Counted from the first letter of the stretch, positions 36,763-49,215 are shown. The stretch: 64,000 bases of DNA from Welwitschia mirabilis (GCA_051453625.1 JBOZIK010000001.1:210672738-210736737), one strand, 5' to 3'. Program-made: numbers and translations. The notes: a model not told the origin generated them from the letters alone.

Positions 36763-38312
36763 TGTAGGATTAAGAACCCTAGAGGGGGTGAATAGAGTTT
36801 AAAAATAATTGAATAAAATAAAAAAATATCTTTACCTAAAATAAACATTAAAATCTTATGTAAATAAAAACTGAAACTATTCTAAAAAATGAAGAACAGA
36901 AAGCACAAAAATACTGATGAGTAAGCACATAAGATTTATAGTAATTCAAGAAACCCCCTACTCCACTCTTAATGATCAGTTTCTGATAAATCCTAATTCG
37001 GATCTTTGTTAAAATATTTTTAGGTATTTCAATTTTACTTATAACCTTTACAATTGGACTTTTCTAAGTCTTAGTCTTGACATTTAGCAAGAATGCGAAG
37101 CAGTGAAAATGATGTACCTATATGCATAGGTTTCCCTAGATCTCTAGCTTAATAATAGTATTGCTACACTACTTGAGAAGATGATATAATCCACAAGCAT
37201 ATAGTGCAAATGACTTGATCAAGTACACAATGATAACAACAACTCTTGGCTCATCTTTAATTAGGTAGAATATGTCAATGAGTACAATGAATGATTTCAC
37301 AATGATTAAAAATTAGTACAGTAGTCTTGATTCTTGACAAATATATAGTATAAATCTTTTACGATTTTTTTTACAAGTAAAAAAACCTTCTAACAATTAA
37401 AAAATGGTTTATAATGGCTAAAAAAATTCTGTTTCTATCATAATCGATTGACCCTTCGAAAGTTTGGTCGACCCTATCTAGTCTCANNNNNNNNNNNNNN
37501 NNNNNNNNNNNNNNNNNNNNNNNNNNNNNNNNNNNNNNNNNNNNNNNNNNNNNNNNNNNNNNNNNNNNNNNNNNNNNNNNNNNNNNCTTTGATTCGGTAG
37601 AATATGCCAATGAGTACAATGAATTATTTCACAATGAGTCAAAAGTGGTATAGTGGTCTTGACTCTTGACAAATATATAGTAAAAATCTTTTAGGATTTT
37701 TTTTACAAGTAAAAAAAACCTTCTAACAAATAAAAAATGGTTTATAATGGCTAAAAAAATTCTGTTTCTATCACAACCAATTGACCCTTCGAAAGTTTGG
37801 TCGAACTCATCTAGTATCATCATTAAAGTTGCTCATGCTTGTATTTTTTTTAGTTGGTCCCTATTTCTTATAACTCTATGTCTAGTTGACCCCTTAGGGT
37901 CCAGTTGACTATTAGTTTGGTCACCAACATATTCATCTAGTTGCTCTCTTATTCAAAAAAAATTATAACACTATTTTTAGCTCTAGGTCTAGTTAAATCC
38001 ATAAATATTAGGTCGACTCCTTACTGACAAAGGATGAAAATATTTTACTCTAGGTCTGGTCGATCCCTTAGGAATCTGGTTGACCTCTTGATGATCGACT
38101 GTGAAAGTTTTGATTCCCAAGCCTAGTTAACCCCTTAGAAATCTAGTCAATCCCTTAGATGTGTATGAAAACTAATAGGTTCAGGTTCAAATTGTAATAA
38201 ATTGTTTTAGCTTCTAACCTATAATTATTAATTTTTTCTGCATAGGATACAACATTTTTTGCTAAACATAAAAAATTAGTTTGATATCAAATTAGAAAAT
38301 ATTAACTCAACA
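36763..38312 (-). repeat. Sirevirus 3' LTR
   Basis: Plus strand TGTAGGATTAAGAACC...ATTAACTCAACA. Contains a gap-flanking duplication (37255-37486 recurs at 37587-37819). The word GGTCGACC/TAGTTGACC recurs many times between 37440 and 38160, giving a clustered short motif in both LTRs. Confidence 0.9.
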
Positions 38313-38327
38313 ATCTCCCCCTTTGAC
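38313..38327 (-). promoter_or_regulatory. Sirevirus polypurine tract adjoining the 3' LTR
   Basis: Minus strand GTCAAAGGGGGAGAT directly abuts the LTR start TTGTTGAGTT. Confidence 0.85.
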
Positions 38328-38730
38328 ATTGATAATAAACTTATACATAGTTGAAATTATTAATATTTGGAAAATGTTCCCATTAGAAAATGCCCTTTAA
38401 ATTTGCAAGTGATATTAAGCATTTATATCAAATGAGGAATTTTTAAAGAGTTTCTAGCTTGTGCTATAATTAAAACAATTTGTAGTACAATTTGTGAGAT
38501 AAGTAAAATCCAAAATATATGTGACAAAAACATTTTGATAAAGAATTATTTAATAGCCATAAGATATAACAAAAATTATAGTTAATGATTAAATAAATGT
38601 GTACTAAAAAAACATGAGATAGAAATGATAACAAAGTCCATTTCTATTACTAGAAAAAAAAATATTACAATAAAAAAGTACTTATTAGGAGCAGTTACAA
38701 CTAAACAGAATAGCACTAACAACTAACTAA

Positions 38731-38747
38731 TTCTCCCCCTTTTGACA
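38731..38747 (-). promoter_or_regulatory. Second, internal polypurine tract
   Basis: Minus strand TGTCAAAAGGGGGAGAA, a near copy of the LTR-adjacent tract, 420 bp inside. Multiple conserved polypurine tracts upstream of the 3' LTR are a described Sirevirus property. Confidence 0.75.
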
Positions 38748-38819
38748 TTAATGACAAAGGAGAGAAGAAAAACAAGTATGAAAATACATGAAAATAGAAT
38801 TAAAGAGAGAAGATCAATC

Positions 38820-40200
38820 AGATTCCTTGGCTTTTTTCTCTAATTTTTCTTTAGAATCTTCCTCTTCTTCTTCCTCTTCTTCTTTGACCACCTTCTATGT
38901 TGAGCTTTTGGGTTCCTCTAAAGTATCTTTAATCTCATACTAGCTGTGATTAGAGCTTCTTTCATATGCCTAGTATGAGAGTCTATCCTCCTCAGGTATG
39001 AAAGAGTCTCCTCTAGTAAGGCTTATTTAGGAGAAGGATATTTAGAGGATTTCTTAGAACTTGAAAATATATGCATGCAAGACAACATCACACACCCAAT
39101 GGTTGACATAGGATTAAGGGTTTCTAACTTTGGATGAAGCTAGACTTTATACTAATGATAGAGATTTGGGAGAGTCCTAGTCCTATGGTACTCCAACTAG
39201 GAGATCATATTCTTTAGTATTATAGTAGAAGCATCAATAAAGTATCTAGTCCCTACCAAATATATCAAATAGACCCTATCGTTAGAGGTCTTATCACGAT
39301 GACCCACTAAAGGTAAGAAATTATAGGTAGACACCAAATGGAAAAACCTATACTTTGGGGTAAGGAGAGAATTAGAAAGGTCAGTTTTCTACTTGTGAAA
39401 CTTATCATAAATTTCTTTTGTTACCTTTTTTTTATTTTATATGAAGTAACAAAGAGGCCAAAACTCATCATAGTCTCCTCTTGAAAGACTAGCAACCACA
39501 GCAATGAAGTTTGTAGTAAGCCTTATCTTCTTCCCCCAAACCACAGTTTCTAGGGTATTGGTGTTTGGATTAAAAGAAGAATTACTATAGAACATCCTAG
39601 AGAGAAAGGGGTAGGTAGGTCCTAAAGNNNNNNNNNNNNNNNNNNNNNNNNNNNNNNNNNNNNNNNNNNNNNNNNNNNNNNNNNNNNNNNNNNNNNNNNN
39701 NNNNNNNNNNNNNNNNNNNNNNNNNNNTATCAAATAGACCCTATCATTAGATCTCTTATCACAATAATCCACTAAAGGTAAGAAATTATAGGTAGATACC
39801 AAATGGAAAAAACTATACTTTGGGGTAAGTAGAGAATTAGAAAGGCTGGTTTTCTACTTGTGAAACTTATTATAAATTTCCTTTGTTACCTTTTTTATCT
39901 TCTATGAAGTAACAAAAAGGCCAAAACTCATCATAGTCTCCCCTTGAAAGACTAGCAACCATAGTAATGAAGTTTGTAGTAAGCCTTATCTTCTTCCCCC
40001 AAACCACAGTTTCTAGAGTATTGGTGTTTGGATTAAAAGAAGCATTACTATAGAACATCCTAGTGAGAAAGGGATAGTTAGGTCCTAAAGCATCAAGGAA
40101 GTAAGAAATATCTAGATCTCGTAAGAGTTGCACCACATTTCAGAGTTCCCTAAGCTCTACAATAGCAATAGTCCTTTCTTAGTACACTGATTTTTTTTGA
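38820..40200 (-). pseudogene. Sirevirus extra ORF downstream of pol (Transposase_32/env-like)
   Basis: The minus strand carries a broken frame with LGPNYPFLTRMFYSNASF, then VVWGKKIRLTTNFI and GDYDEFWPFCYF. The pattern (F-Y-x-N, V-x-G-K-x-I-x-L-T) resembles the putative plant transposon protein domain found in extra ORFs of Athila and some Sireviruses. Farther on, about 38820-38900 encodes a run of Glu and Lys (acidic, charged tail). The block 39263-39627 recurs at 39728-40090 across a 100-N gap, so the ORF is seen twice. It lies between RNase H and the 3' LTR, the env-like position. Role unknown; no signal peptide or membrane segment is convincing. Confidence 0.6.
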
Positions 40201-40739
40201 AACTTCTCAGCAAACTTCTCTATTTTTTCTTTAGACATGTTATAGTAGAAATAGAAAGGATCTTTGTTGGTACCCTTTTTTAATCACCTTTTGAATGGAT
40301 TCTTAGCCATTATAACAATGTGGCAAGATCTTGAAGACAAGAAAACCTGCAAGAAAAATATAGATATGAAGGAGACAGGTGGCTAAAAGATAATCGATAT
40401 GGTTTGAGCTTCATTATATGTTAAATAAAAGGGTAATAAAGTAATATTTGATAAATAAATAGAGTATATTATCTTTTTTATCATACTATAATCCTATAGA
40501 TCTGATCGACTAGTTTGAGATTTGATCGACCCATCGAGGCACATGTTACAGTATATAAGTTTAGATTACTAGGTTTTTTAGTCTAGTTAACTGATCATAT
40601 CTAGTCAACTAAATTCGAGATCTAGTTGACTGCCCTGTAATCAATTAGAAGATAGAGAGATAAGCACTAGTTCATTACAAAGATAAAGAAAATTATTGAA
40701 ATTTAGGAGTTTAGTAAAAATATTAGCAAGTTAACTGTC

Positions 40740-42481
40740 TATACTAATAAAGTTCATAGAAATATTTCCTTTTTCAACTTGGTCTCTAAGAAAATAATGT
40801 CTTAACTTAATATGTTTAGCTTTGGAATGTTGAATAGGGGTTTTAGAAATATTAATTACATTCTATCATAAAATATAGGAACCTATTCAAAAACTACATC
40901 AAAATCATTTATCGTTTTCTTCATCTAAAGAAGATGAGCACAACAACTCCTTGTAGCTACATAATCGGCTTTAGATGTTGAAAGGAACTTGAGTTTTTAC
41001 CTTTTACTAGTCCATTCCACTAAACACACTCATAATAGAAAACAATTACCACTTGTTCTTTTCTTATCATCCTTACATCTAGTCCAATCTGCATTACTAA
41101 ATCCCATAAGATGAAAAGATGTCTTTGTTAGAAACCATAATCTAAAATTACATGTTCCTTTTATATATCTTATTTTCTTTTGACTACTTGTAAGTGTGAT
41201 TCTTGCATACATATCAATACTAAACATAATATTGGATCCACTTGTAGTTAGATATAATAAAATTCCTATTATACTTAAAGTTTTTGGTCTACCGGTTTTC
41301 ATGTTCATTTAGACTAATTTTACAGGAAGTAGGCATAGCTATTTTAGTTGTTTTAGCATTCTCCAGTTCAATTCATTTAATTAAATCCTTTGCATATTTA
41401 GAATGTGATATAAAAATTCTATTTTTTGATTGTTTAATTTTTAAGCCAAGAAACATTCTAACTTTACCAAACATACTCATCTTAAAGTATATTGTCATGA
41501 TATTAATAAATTCTTTTGATAAAAATTTATTCGAGGCATAAAAAATTATGTCATTTACATAAATTTGAATACTAATAAAATACTTTTTCAAGTTCTTAAC
41601 AAATAAAGTTTTATCTACTATTCCACAAATATAACCATTTTCATTTAGGAATGTGACTAATTTTTCATACCATGCTTTTGGAGCTTATTTCAAATCATTT
41701 AAAGCCTTTTTAAGTCTATACACATAATTAGGTTATGAGGATTTATAAATCCTTGAGGTTGTTGCACATATACTTCTTTGTTAAGGGTTCTATTTAAAAA
41801 TGCACTTTGTACATCCATTTGATAAACTTTAATATTTTTAAAGGCTGTATAAGATAAAAACATTCTAATGCTATCTAGCCTTGTTATAGTAGCAAAAGTG
41901 TTATTTACATCAATACCTTTAAGTTGGTTATAGCCTTGTGCCACTAACCTTACTTTAGTCTTGATAACATTATTTCACTCATCACATTTGTTTTTGAAAA
42001 TCCACTTTGTTCCAATAATATTTTTGTCCTTTGGTCATTCAATAAGCTTCCATACATTATTCCTCTTGAATTGTTGCAACTCATCTTGCATGACCATCAT
42101 TCACTCTTCATGGGATTCTACCTCTTCAAATTTCTTAGGTTCAGTTTGCGAAACATAACAAATGTGAGCACAAAAATTCTTCATAGAATTCCTTATTCTA
42201 ATATTAACATCTCTAATGATAGACCCTAATGGATGATCTTTTAGCTCGTTGAACCTTTTAGCAGTGACTTCTTTAGCTAGTACTTCTTCTCCTTTTTCGG
42301 TTAAGTTTTCCTTTATTATGGGAGTGCTTGGAAATAAGTTTTCTTCATCATTTGAGGGAAGAGGTCTTATGCTAACATCATCTATTTATACATTTATTTA
42401 CTCTTTCATGATTAGACTTATCTTGTTTAAAACATAATAAGCTCTACTTATAGTAGAGTATCCTAAAAAGATTGCTTCATC
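40740..42481 (-). pseudogene. Sirevirus RT/RNase H, copy A
   Basis: RNase H (41308 downward: IGILLYLTTSGSNIMFSI, then KKIRYIKGT and GFSNADWT) follows RT (41990-41373) with YVNDIIFYASN, where the family has YVDD. The first catalytic Asp is Asn, consistent with deamination. Upstream, QMDVQSAFLN, EVYVQQPQGF and a DEAIFLGYS block near 42480 complete the RT/integrase-tail region. RNase H aspartate motifs are only partly kept. Copy B follows after a gap. Confidence 0.85.
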
Positions 42482-42581
42482 NNNNNNNNNNNNNNNNNNN
42501 NNNNNNNNNNNNNNNNNNNNNNNNNNNNNNNNNNNNNNNNNNNNNNNNNNNNNNNNNNNNNNNNNNNNNNNNNNNNNNNNN

Positions 42582-43815
42582 AGCAATACTAAACATAATA
42601 TTGGATCTACTTGTAGTTAGATATAATAAACTTCCTATTATACTTCTATAAAGATTTTAATATACTGATTTTCTATGTTCATCTAGACTGACTTTACGAG
42701 AATTAAACATAGGCATGTCAGTTATTTTAGGATTTTCCAATCCAAATAATTTGATTAAATCCTTTATATATTTATATTGAGATATAAAAATTCTATTTTT
42801 TGATTACTTAATCTGTAAGCCAAAAAACATTCTAACTTCATTAAGTATACTCATCTCAAAGTGTATTATCTTGATATTGACAAATTCTTTTGATAAAACT
42901 TCATTAGAGGCATCAAAAATTATATCATCCACATAAATTTGAATAATAACAAAATCTTTTTTTAAGTTCTTGACAAATAAAGTTTTATCTACCATTCTAT
43001 GAAAATGATCATTCTCATTTAGAAATATGGCTAATTTCTCATACCAATATTTTGGAGCTTGCTTTAACTCATATAAATCCTTCTTAAGTCTGTACACATA
43101 ATTAGGTTTGTAAGAATCTATAAATCCTTGTAATTGTTCCACATACACTTCTTCATTTAGGATTCCATTTAAAAAGGAACTTTTNNNNNNNNNNNNNNNN
43201 NNNNNNNNNNNNNNNNNNNNNNNNNNNNNNNNNNNNNNNNNNNNNNNNNNNNNNNNNNNNNNNNNNNNNNNNNNNNNNNNNNNNNNNNNNNNNNNNNNNN
43301 NNNNNNNNNNNNNNNNNNNNNNNNNNNNNNNNNNNNNNNNNNNNNNNNNNNNNNNNNNNNNNNNNNNNNNNNNNNNNNNNNNNNNNNNNNNNNNNNNNNN
43401 NNNNNNNNNNNNNNNNNNNNNNNNNNNNNNNNNNNNNNNNNNNNNNNNNNNNNNNNNNNNNNNNNNNNNNNNNNNNNNNNNNNNNNNNNNNNNNNNNNNN
43501 NNNNNNNNNNNNNNNAATTTATGAAACATAATAAATGTGAGCATAAAAATTCTTTATAGAGATCCTTGTTTTAACCTTTAAGCTAATGTCTCTAATTATA
43601 GACCCTAAAGGGTGATCTTTTAGCTCTTTAACATTTTAGGAGTGACTTCTTTTGTTGGAACTTTTTTGTTTTTCTATTTAATTTTCTCTTGATGTGGGAG
43701 TGCTTGGAAATATATTTTCTTCATCATTAGAAGAACAACGTTTTGTGCTAACATCATCTATTTTCACATTTATCAACTCTTTCATGGTTAAGCTTCTCTT
43801 GTTCAAAACACTCTA
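42582..43815 (-). pseudogene. Sirevirus RT, copy B (duplicate of 41215-42481)
   Basis: Reads [19 protein letters not shown] and [14 protein letters not shown], so YVDD is intact here. Then [16 protein letters not shown] 331-N gap removes the middle. The right part 43516-43815 matches 42140-42480. Duplicate order along the element (RT, tail, RT, tail) is not that of a normal element, so this is either an internal duplication or a second copy joined in assembly. Confidence 0.85.
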
Positions 43816-44066
43816 NNNNNNNNNNNNNNNNNNNNNNNNNNNNNNNNNNNNNNNNNNNNNNNNNNNNNNNNNNNNNNNNNNNNNNNNNNNNNNNNNNNNN
43901 NNNNNNNNNNNNNNNNNNNNNNNNNNNNNNNNNNNNNNNNNNNNNNNNNNNNNNNNNNNNNNNNNNNNNNNNNNNNNNNNNNNNNNNNNNNNNNNNNNNN
44001 NNNNNNNNNNNNNNNNNNNNNNNNNNNNNNNNNNNNNNNNNNNNNNNNNNNNNNNNATTTTGTTAA

Positions 44067-44290
44067 GGATTTTAGAGGCTAAGAATTGGTGTTCAATACC
44101 ATTGTTAATACAACATTTTTTAAACAAATGGTTTTCAAACTCACCATCATGATTGCTTCTAATTTTCTTAATGGTATAACCTTTCTTATTTTTAATTTTA
44201 TTGCATATTTCAACCCAAGGTTTATATGTTTTAGATTTATTTGCAAGAAAGACAACCCAAGTATATCTTGAGTAGTTATCAACCATAGTN
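44067..44290 (-). pseudogene. Sirevirus integrase core fragment
   Basis: Minus strand VDNYSRYTWVVFLANKSK, then IRSNHDGEFENHLFKK, where the family has D-x-G-x-E-F (here N-H-D-G-E-F). It contains parts of the DDE core. Gaps on both sides (43816-44066 and 44290-45268) hide the remainder. Confidence 0.85.
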
Positions 44291-45279
44291 NNNNNNNNNN
44301 NNNNNNNNNNNNNNNNNNNNNNNNNNNNNNNNNNNNNNNNNNNNNNNNNNNNNNNNNNNNNNNNNNNNNNNNNNNNNNNNNNNNNNNNNNNNNNNNNNNN
44401 NNNNNNNNNNNNNNNNNNNNNNNNNNNNNNNNNNNNNNNNNNNNNNNNNNNNNNNNNNNNNNNNNNNNNNNNNNNNNNNNNNNNNNNNNNNNNNNNNNNN
44501 NNNNNNNNNNNNNNNNNNNNNNNNNNNNNNNNNNNNNNNNNNNNNNNNNNNNNNNNNNNNNNNNNNNNNNNNNNNNNNNNNNNNNNNNNNNNNNNNNNNN
44601 NNNNNNNNNNNNNNNNNNNNNNNNNNNNNNNNNNNNNNNNNNNNNNNNNNNNNNNNNNNNNNNNNNNNNNNNNNNNNNNNNNNNNNNNNNNNNNNNNNNN
44701 NNNNNNNNNNNNNNNNNNNNNNNNNNNNNNNNNNNNNNNNNNNNNNNNNNNNNNNNNNNNNNNNNNNNNNNNNNNNNNNNNNNNNNNNNNNNNNNNNNNN
44801 NNNNNNNNNNNNNNNNNNNNNNNNNNNNNNNNNNNNNNNNNNNNNNNNNNNNNNNNNNNNNNNNNNNNNNNNNNNNNNNNNNNNNNNNNNNNNNNNNNNN
44901 NNNNNNNNNNNNNNNNNNNNNNNNNNNNNNNNNNNNNNNNNNNNNNNNNNNNNNNNNNNNNNNNNNNNNNNNNNNNNNNNNNNNNNNNNNNNNNNNNNNN
45001 NNNNNNNNNNNNNNNNNNNNNNNNNNNNNNNNNNNNNNNNNNNNNNNNNNNNNNNNNNNNNNNNNNNNNNNNNNNNNNNNNNNNNNNNNNNNNNNNNNNN
45101 NNNNNNNNNNNNNNNNNNNNNNNNNNNNNNNNNNNNNNNNNNNNNNNNNNNNNNNNNNNNNNNNNNNNNNNNNNNNNNNNNNNNNNNNNNNNNNNNNNNN
45201 NNNNNNNNNNNNNNNNNNNNNNNNNNNNNNNNNNNNNNNNNNNNNNNNNNNNNNNNNNNNNNNNNNNNAAATAACAATC

Positions 45280-45700
45280 AGAAAATGATTAATCAATGCT
45301 ATAGACCTTATCTATTTTATTTGCTTTGAGAATAATATCATTTGTTTTACCATGTCTAACTTTGTATTTCATACTATCGAAAATAATCTTATAACCTTTA
45401 TTACAAATTTAACTAATGCTAAGTAAATTGTTATTTAAACCATTTATATACAAAACTTCACTTATTTTGGATAAGTTACCTTAAACCATTTATATACAAA
45501 ACTTCACTTATTTTGGATAAGTTACCTTCCCTAATGCTTCTGATTCCTTCAATCTTGGCTTTTTTGTTGTCACCAAAAGTAACTTATCCACCATTAAATT
45601 TATCTAGCTATTTGAATCTAGACTTGTCTTCCATCATATATCGAGAGCAGCTATTATTCAAATACCATCTAGTTCCCTTTAACACCTTGAAAGTTATTTA
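45280..45700 (-). pseudogene. Sirevirus protease and linker region
   Basis: Minus strand WYLNNSCSRYMMEDKS corresponds to WYLDSGCSRHMTGDKS of copia proteases. The catalytic D-S-G is replaced by N-N-S, so the active site is lost. It is followed by VTFGDNKKAKIEG and NLLSISYLCNKGYKIIF blocks of the GAG-pre-integrase region. Confidence 0.8.
45435..45526. repeat. Perfect 46-bp tandem duplication
   Basis: The 46-bp unit 45435-45480 is repeated exactly at 45481-45526. The length is not a multiple of three, so it frameshifts the Sirevirus ORF. Exact identity in such a decayed element means it is recent or an assembly artefact. Confidence 0.95.
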
Positions 45701-46139
45701 AATCAAAAGGCTTTTCAAATTTTTAGCTCTCACCCACTTCATAATTTTAGATTGATGTGGTATGTCTCTTTTGAAATAAATTTGAAAGGAAAGGTACTAA
45801 TGGAATTTGAAAATAACATTAATTTTTTAGTATTACAGAATAACTCAGAATGATCATACGTACCACAAAAATGACATATAACTTTAGAAATAAACTTATT
45901 TTACCATGTTACCTAATTTTACTGATTTTGTGGCCTTTGGAGAATGAATCCAATACTTGTCTTATTATGAACTAGTTTTTATATTCTAAGAATTTGTTCC
46001 AATTTAGTTGAACCACTTGAAAATTTATTGATAAAACATGATAAGTTCTTTACCTCTAGTGAAAGTTTAGAATTTTAGNNNNNNNNNNNNNNNNNNNNNN
46101 NNNNNNNNNNNNNNNNNNNNNNNNNNNNNTCTTCACAAC

Positions 46140-47337
46140 TTTTTTTAGATCATTAAGGTGATTTGATAATTTTTCACACTCCATGTAAAGTTCTTAATAG
46201 GTGTTTTCAAGTTCATTCTAGTCTTCTTCAATGAGATCTAGGTCATCAGGTTTAGATGAGCATGGCAAGTTCTGTAATGGAGGGATAATTGCCATGAATG
46301 AGAGCCTTCAATATCCATCTGATTCTTTATTAGAACTTCTATCATTCTATTCATCTACATTATTCCATGTAGAAATGAATGAATAATTTTTGACTTTTTT
46401 CTACCTCTTTTATTATTTGAACACTCATTTGTAATGTGTCCATAGCCTTTGCAAGCATAACNNNNNNNNTTTTTACCTTTGTCTTGATTTTTTTTAAACT
46501 TGAAGTTATCTTTTTTTGTTCCTTTACTTGGCTCACCTTCTTTTTTTCCTTCATCATCAAGATCCTCATCTGATTTTTTAGATCTATATTCTTCCTACAT
46601 ACATTTCAAAGCAATACCTTTCTTTCTATCTTTAGAAAATTTTAATTTATAAGTTTGTAAATTATCTTGTAATTCCTCAAGTTCCATCATGTTTATATTC
46701 TTGGTTTCTTTGATTACATTGAGTTTTGGCTTAAATCCTTTTGGGAGGAACCTTAACATTTTTTAAAACCACCTTTGCTCATTCATTATTTCACCTAGAC
46801 TTTTCATTGAATTTATTATGTTTATAAGTCTGGTAAAGAATTCTTGTAGTGTCTTCTCCTCATCCATATGAATGTCTTCGAATTTGAAAATAAGCATTTG
46901 TATTTTGACCTACTTAACAGTGGATGTTCCTTCATGTGCTACTTCAAGGATTTCCCAAGCTTTTTTAACATATTCACAGTTTATAATTTGTTTAAACTCA
47001 TTTGCAAAAACTATATAAAAGATTACATTAATAGCATAGATATCTATGATAGATTTAAATCTATCAGTGAGGATTCATTAGTCTCTAGTTTTTGCAACCA
47101 TAATGGTATTTTCATGGGCATTGACTTTAGTCAGAGTAGGTATAATATAACCATTGTAAATGACCTCTTTAATGTCTGCATTTAGGGATCTAAGAAATAT
47201 TTTCATATGGGATTTCCAATATGCATAATTTAACCCATTAAACATGGGTGAATAACTAATGGAAAAATCATTTGAAGGGTTACGTAGTTTAAGGTTCAGG
47301 GTTTTAGTCCTGTTAGGACCTAACATGGACTCAACAA
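46140..47337 (-). pseudogene. Sirevirus gag
   Basis: Nucleocapsid/capsid precursor. N-terminal block MFNGLNYAYWKSHMKIFLRS (about 47262 downward) matches copia gag. The UBN2-type middle (AWEILEVAHEGTSTVK, TLQEFFTRL, FLPKGFKPKL) lies about 46950-46700. A zinc knuckle CYACKGYGHITNEC at 46418-46460 has full CX2CX4HX4C spacing. Frames change several times, and two small N gaps (46079-46129, 46462-46469) interrupt it. Confidence 0.8.
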
Positions 47338-47349
47338 GCTCTAATACCA
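47338..47349 (-). promoter_or_regulatory. Primer binding site, initiator tRNA-Met
   Basis: Minus strand TGGTATTAGAGC, two bases inside the 5' LTR. The canonical plant iMet site is TGGTATCAGAGC; the only difference is C to T. Confidence 0.9.
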
Positions 47350-47351
47350 AA

Positions 47352-48546
47352 TGTAGAATCAAGAATCCTAGAGGTAAGGGGAAGATTAGGGTTCAAAAAT
47401 AATCAAATAAAACATCAAAATATCTTTACCTAAAATAAACACTCAAATCTTATACAAATAAAAACTAAAACTATTTTGAAAAATGAAGAACATAAAGCAC
47501 AAACATACCAGTGAGTAAGCACATAAGATTTATAGTGGTTTGGAAAACCCCCTACTCCACTCTCAACAATCATCTTCTACCCTAGCCTAATTTGGATCTT
47601 TGTTAAAATCTTTCCATGTATTTCATGTTTACATGTAACCTTTACAATCATACTTTTATAAGGCTCAATTTTAATCTTTAGTATGAATGCAAAGTGGTAA
47701 TAATGATATGCTGAAATGCTTAAGAATAGAATTACTACACTACTTGTGAATATGGTATGATCTACAAGTGTGTAGTGTAACTATCTTAACCAAGTATACA
47801 ATGATAACAATAGATCTTAATTCATATTTGGTCAAGTAGAATATGATAATAACTACAATGAATAATTTCACAATGTTTCAAAAGTGGTACAGCAATTTTC
47901 CCTCTTGGCAAATATATAGTAAAAGTTTTTTAGAAATTTTTACAAGTAAAAAGACCCCTTAATGGACAAAAAATAGGTTCATAACAAATAAAAAAATTTT
48001 ATTTTTGTTACAATCGATTGACCCCTCAAAAGTCTGGTCGATCCCATTTGGTGCCATCATTGAACTCAGTCATCCTCATATTCTTCTAGTTGATCCCTAT
48101 TTCTTATGGCTCCATGTTCAATTAACTCCTTAGGGTTTAGTTGAGCACTAGTCTAGTCACTTGCATATTCATCTAATCACTCCCTTATTTAAGAAAAAAG
48201 TGCATTACTATTTTTTTCTCTAGGTTTAGTTGACCCCATAAATGTCTAGTTGACTCCCTACTAACAAAGGGTGAAAACATTTTCTCCAAGTTTGGTCAAT
48301 TCCTTAGGAATTTGGTGGTCTTCTTGATGATTAGTTATGAAAGTTTTGAGCTTAAGTTTGGTTAACCCCTTAGGAATCTAGTCAACTCTCAAGAGGATAT
48401 GAAAACTGATAGGTTTAGGTTTAAATTATGATAAATTAATTTAGCTTCTAATCTATAATGATTAATTTTTTCTACACAAGATACAACATGTTTTGCTAAA
48501 TAGAAAACATTAGTTTAACATCAAATTGGTAAATATTAACTCAATA
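47352..48546 (-). repeat. Sirevirus 5' LTR
   Basis: Plus strand TGTAGAATCAAGAATCC...ATTAACTCAATA; the terminal CA has become TA. About 1195 bp, homologous to 36763-38312, which is longer because of its internal gap and duplication. Confidence 0.9.
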
Positions 48547-49215
48547 CATGGTATAATAGGGAATTTTAAACATCAATCTTTTCTATTTGTAGTAACTATT
48601 TTCTAAAGAATTCTAGTAAGCTCACAATTAGTTACTTCCAATTGACCATTGATTTAAGGATGATATGCAATAGATACCTTATAAGTAATATCACATTTTA
48701 GCATAACATTTCTAAATAGTTTATTAAAAAGTGGATTTGTTAATCGCTAATAATTACTTCAGGATGAATAAAAATAAAAAATAACTTGATCTTTTAATAA
48801 TTTAATAATAGTATTTATATCAAATTCTCTACAAGATCTCTCTTCTACCTATTTAGTAACAAAATCCACAAAAAAAAAAAAAACATTCTTAAAGAATTAA
48901 AAGATCTAACAAATCTATATCCTAGATGTTAAAAGATTTATAAACAAAAATAAGCTCAAGAGACATTCCATATTTTGTGCTAATATTACCCATCCATTAG
49001 CATTTATTACAAGATTTACAAAATAAATTAGCATCTTTAAAAAGAGTAGTAAAAAGAAGAAAAAAAATCTAGAATTTAAAGCTTTAAATATGGTTTTCTT
49101 TACACTAAAATATCATCAGACATACCATTATAAAAAAATTCTAGAATACTCACTTCATTCTTAGGTACAAACCTTGGTTCCCATAAGAACTTAAGATATT
49201 GAGATAAAATTTTCA

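Larger units (their letters stand above)
36763..48546 (-). mobile_element. Sirevirus (Ty1/copia, SIRE/Maximus type), nested in gypsy integrase
   Basis: Complete architecture on the minus strand: 5' LTR 47352-48546, tRNA-iMet primer site, gag, protease, integrase, RT, RNase H, an extra ORF, polypurine tracts, 3' LTR 36763-38312. LTRs begin TGTTGAGTTAAT and end CCTACA (minus strand). The target-site duplication is CATGA at 36758-36762 and CATGG at 48547-48551. The extra ORF after pol and repeated polypurine tracts are Sirevirus traits. All coding parts carry stops, so it cannot move by itself. LTRs differ by roughly 15% by eye. Several internal 100-N gaps are flanked by duplicated sequence. Confidence 0.9.

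Noticed and set aside
41284-42437. Several plus-strand ORFs of 60-85 codons
   Set aside because: Antisense to clear Sirevirus RT, RNase H and integrase-tail motifs.
44079-45296. 405- and 332-codon minus-strand open frames
   Set aside because: Open only because of a 979-base N run; the real content is the Sirevirus integrase edge at 44067-44290.
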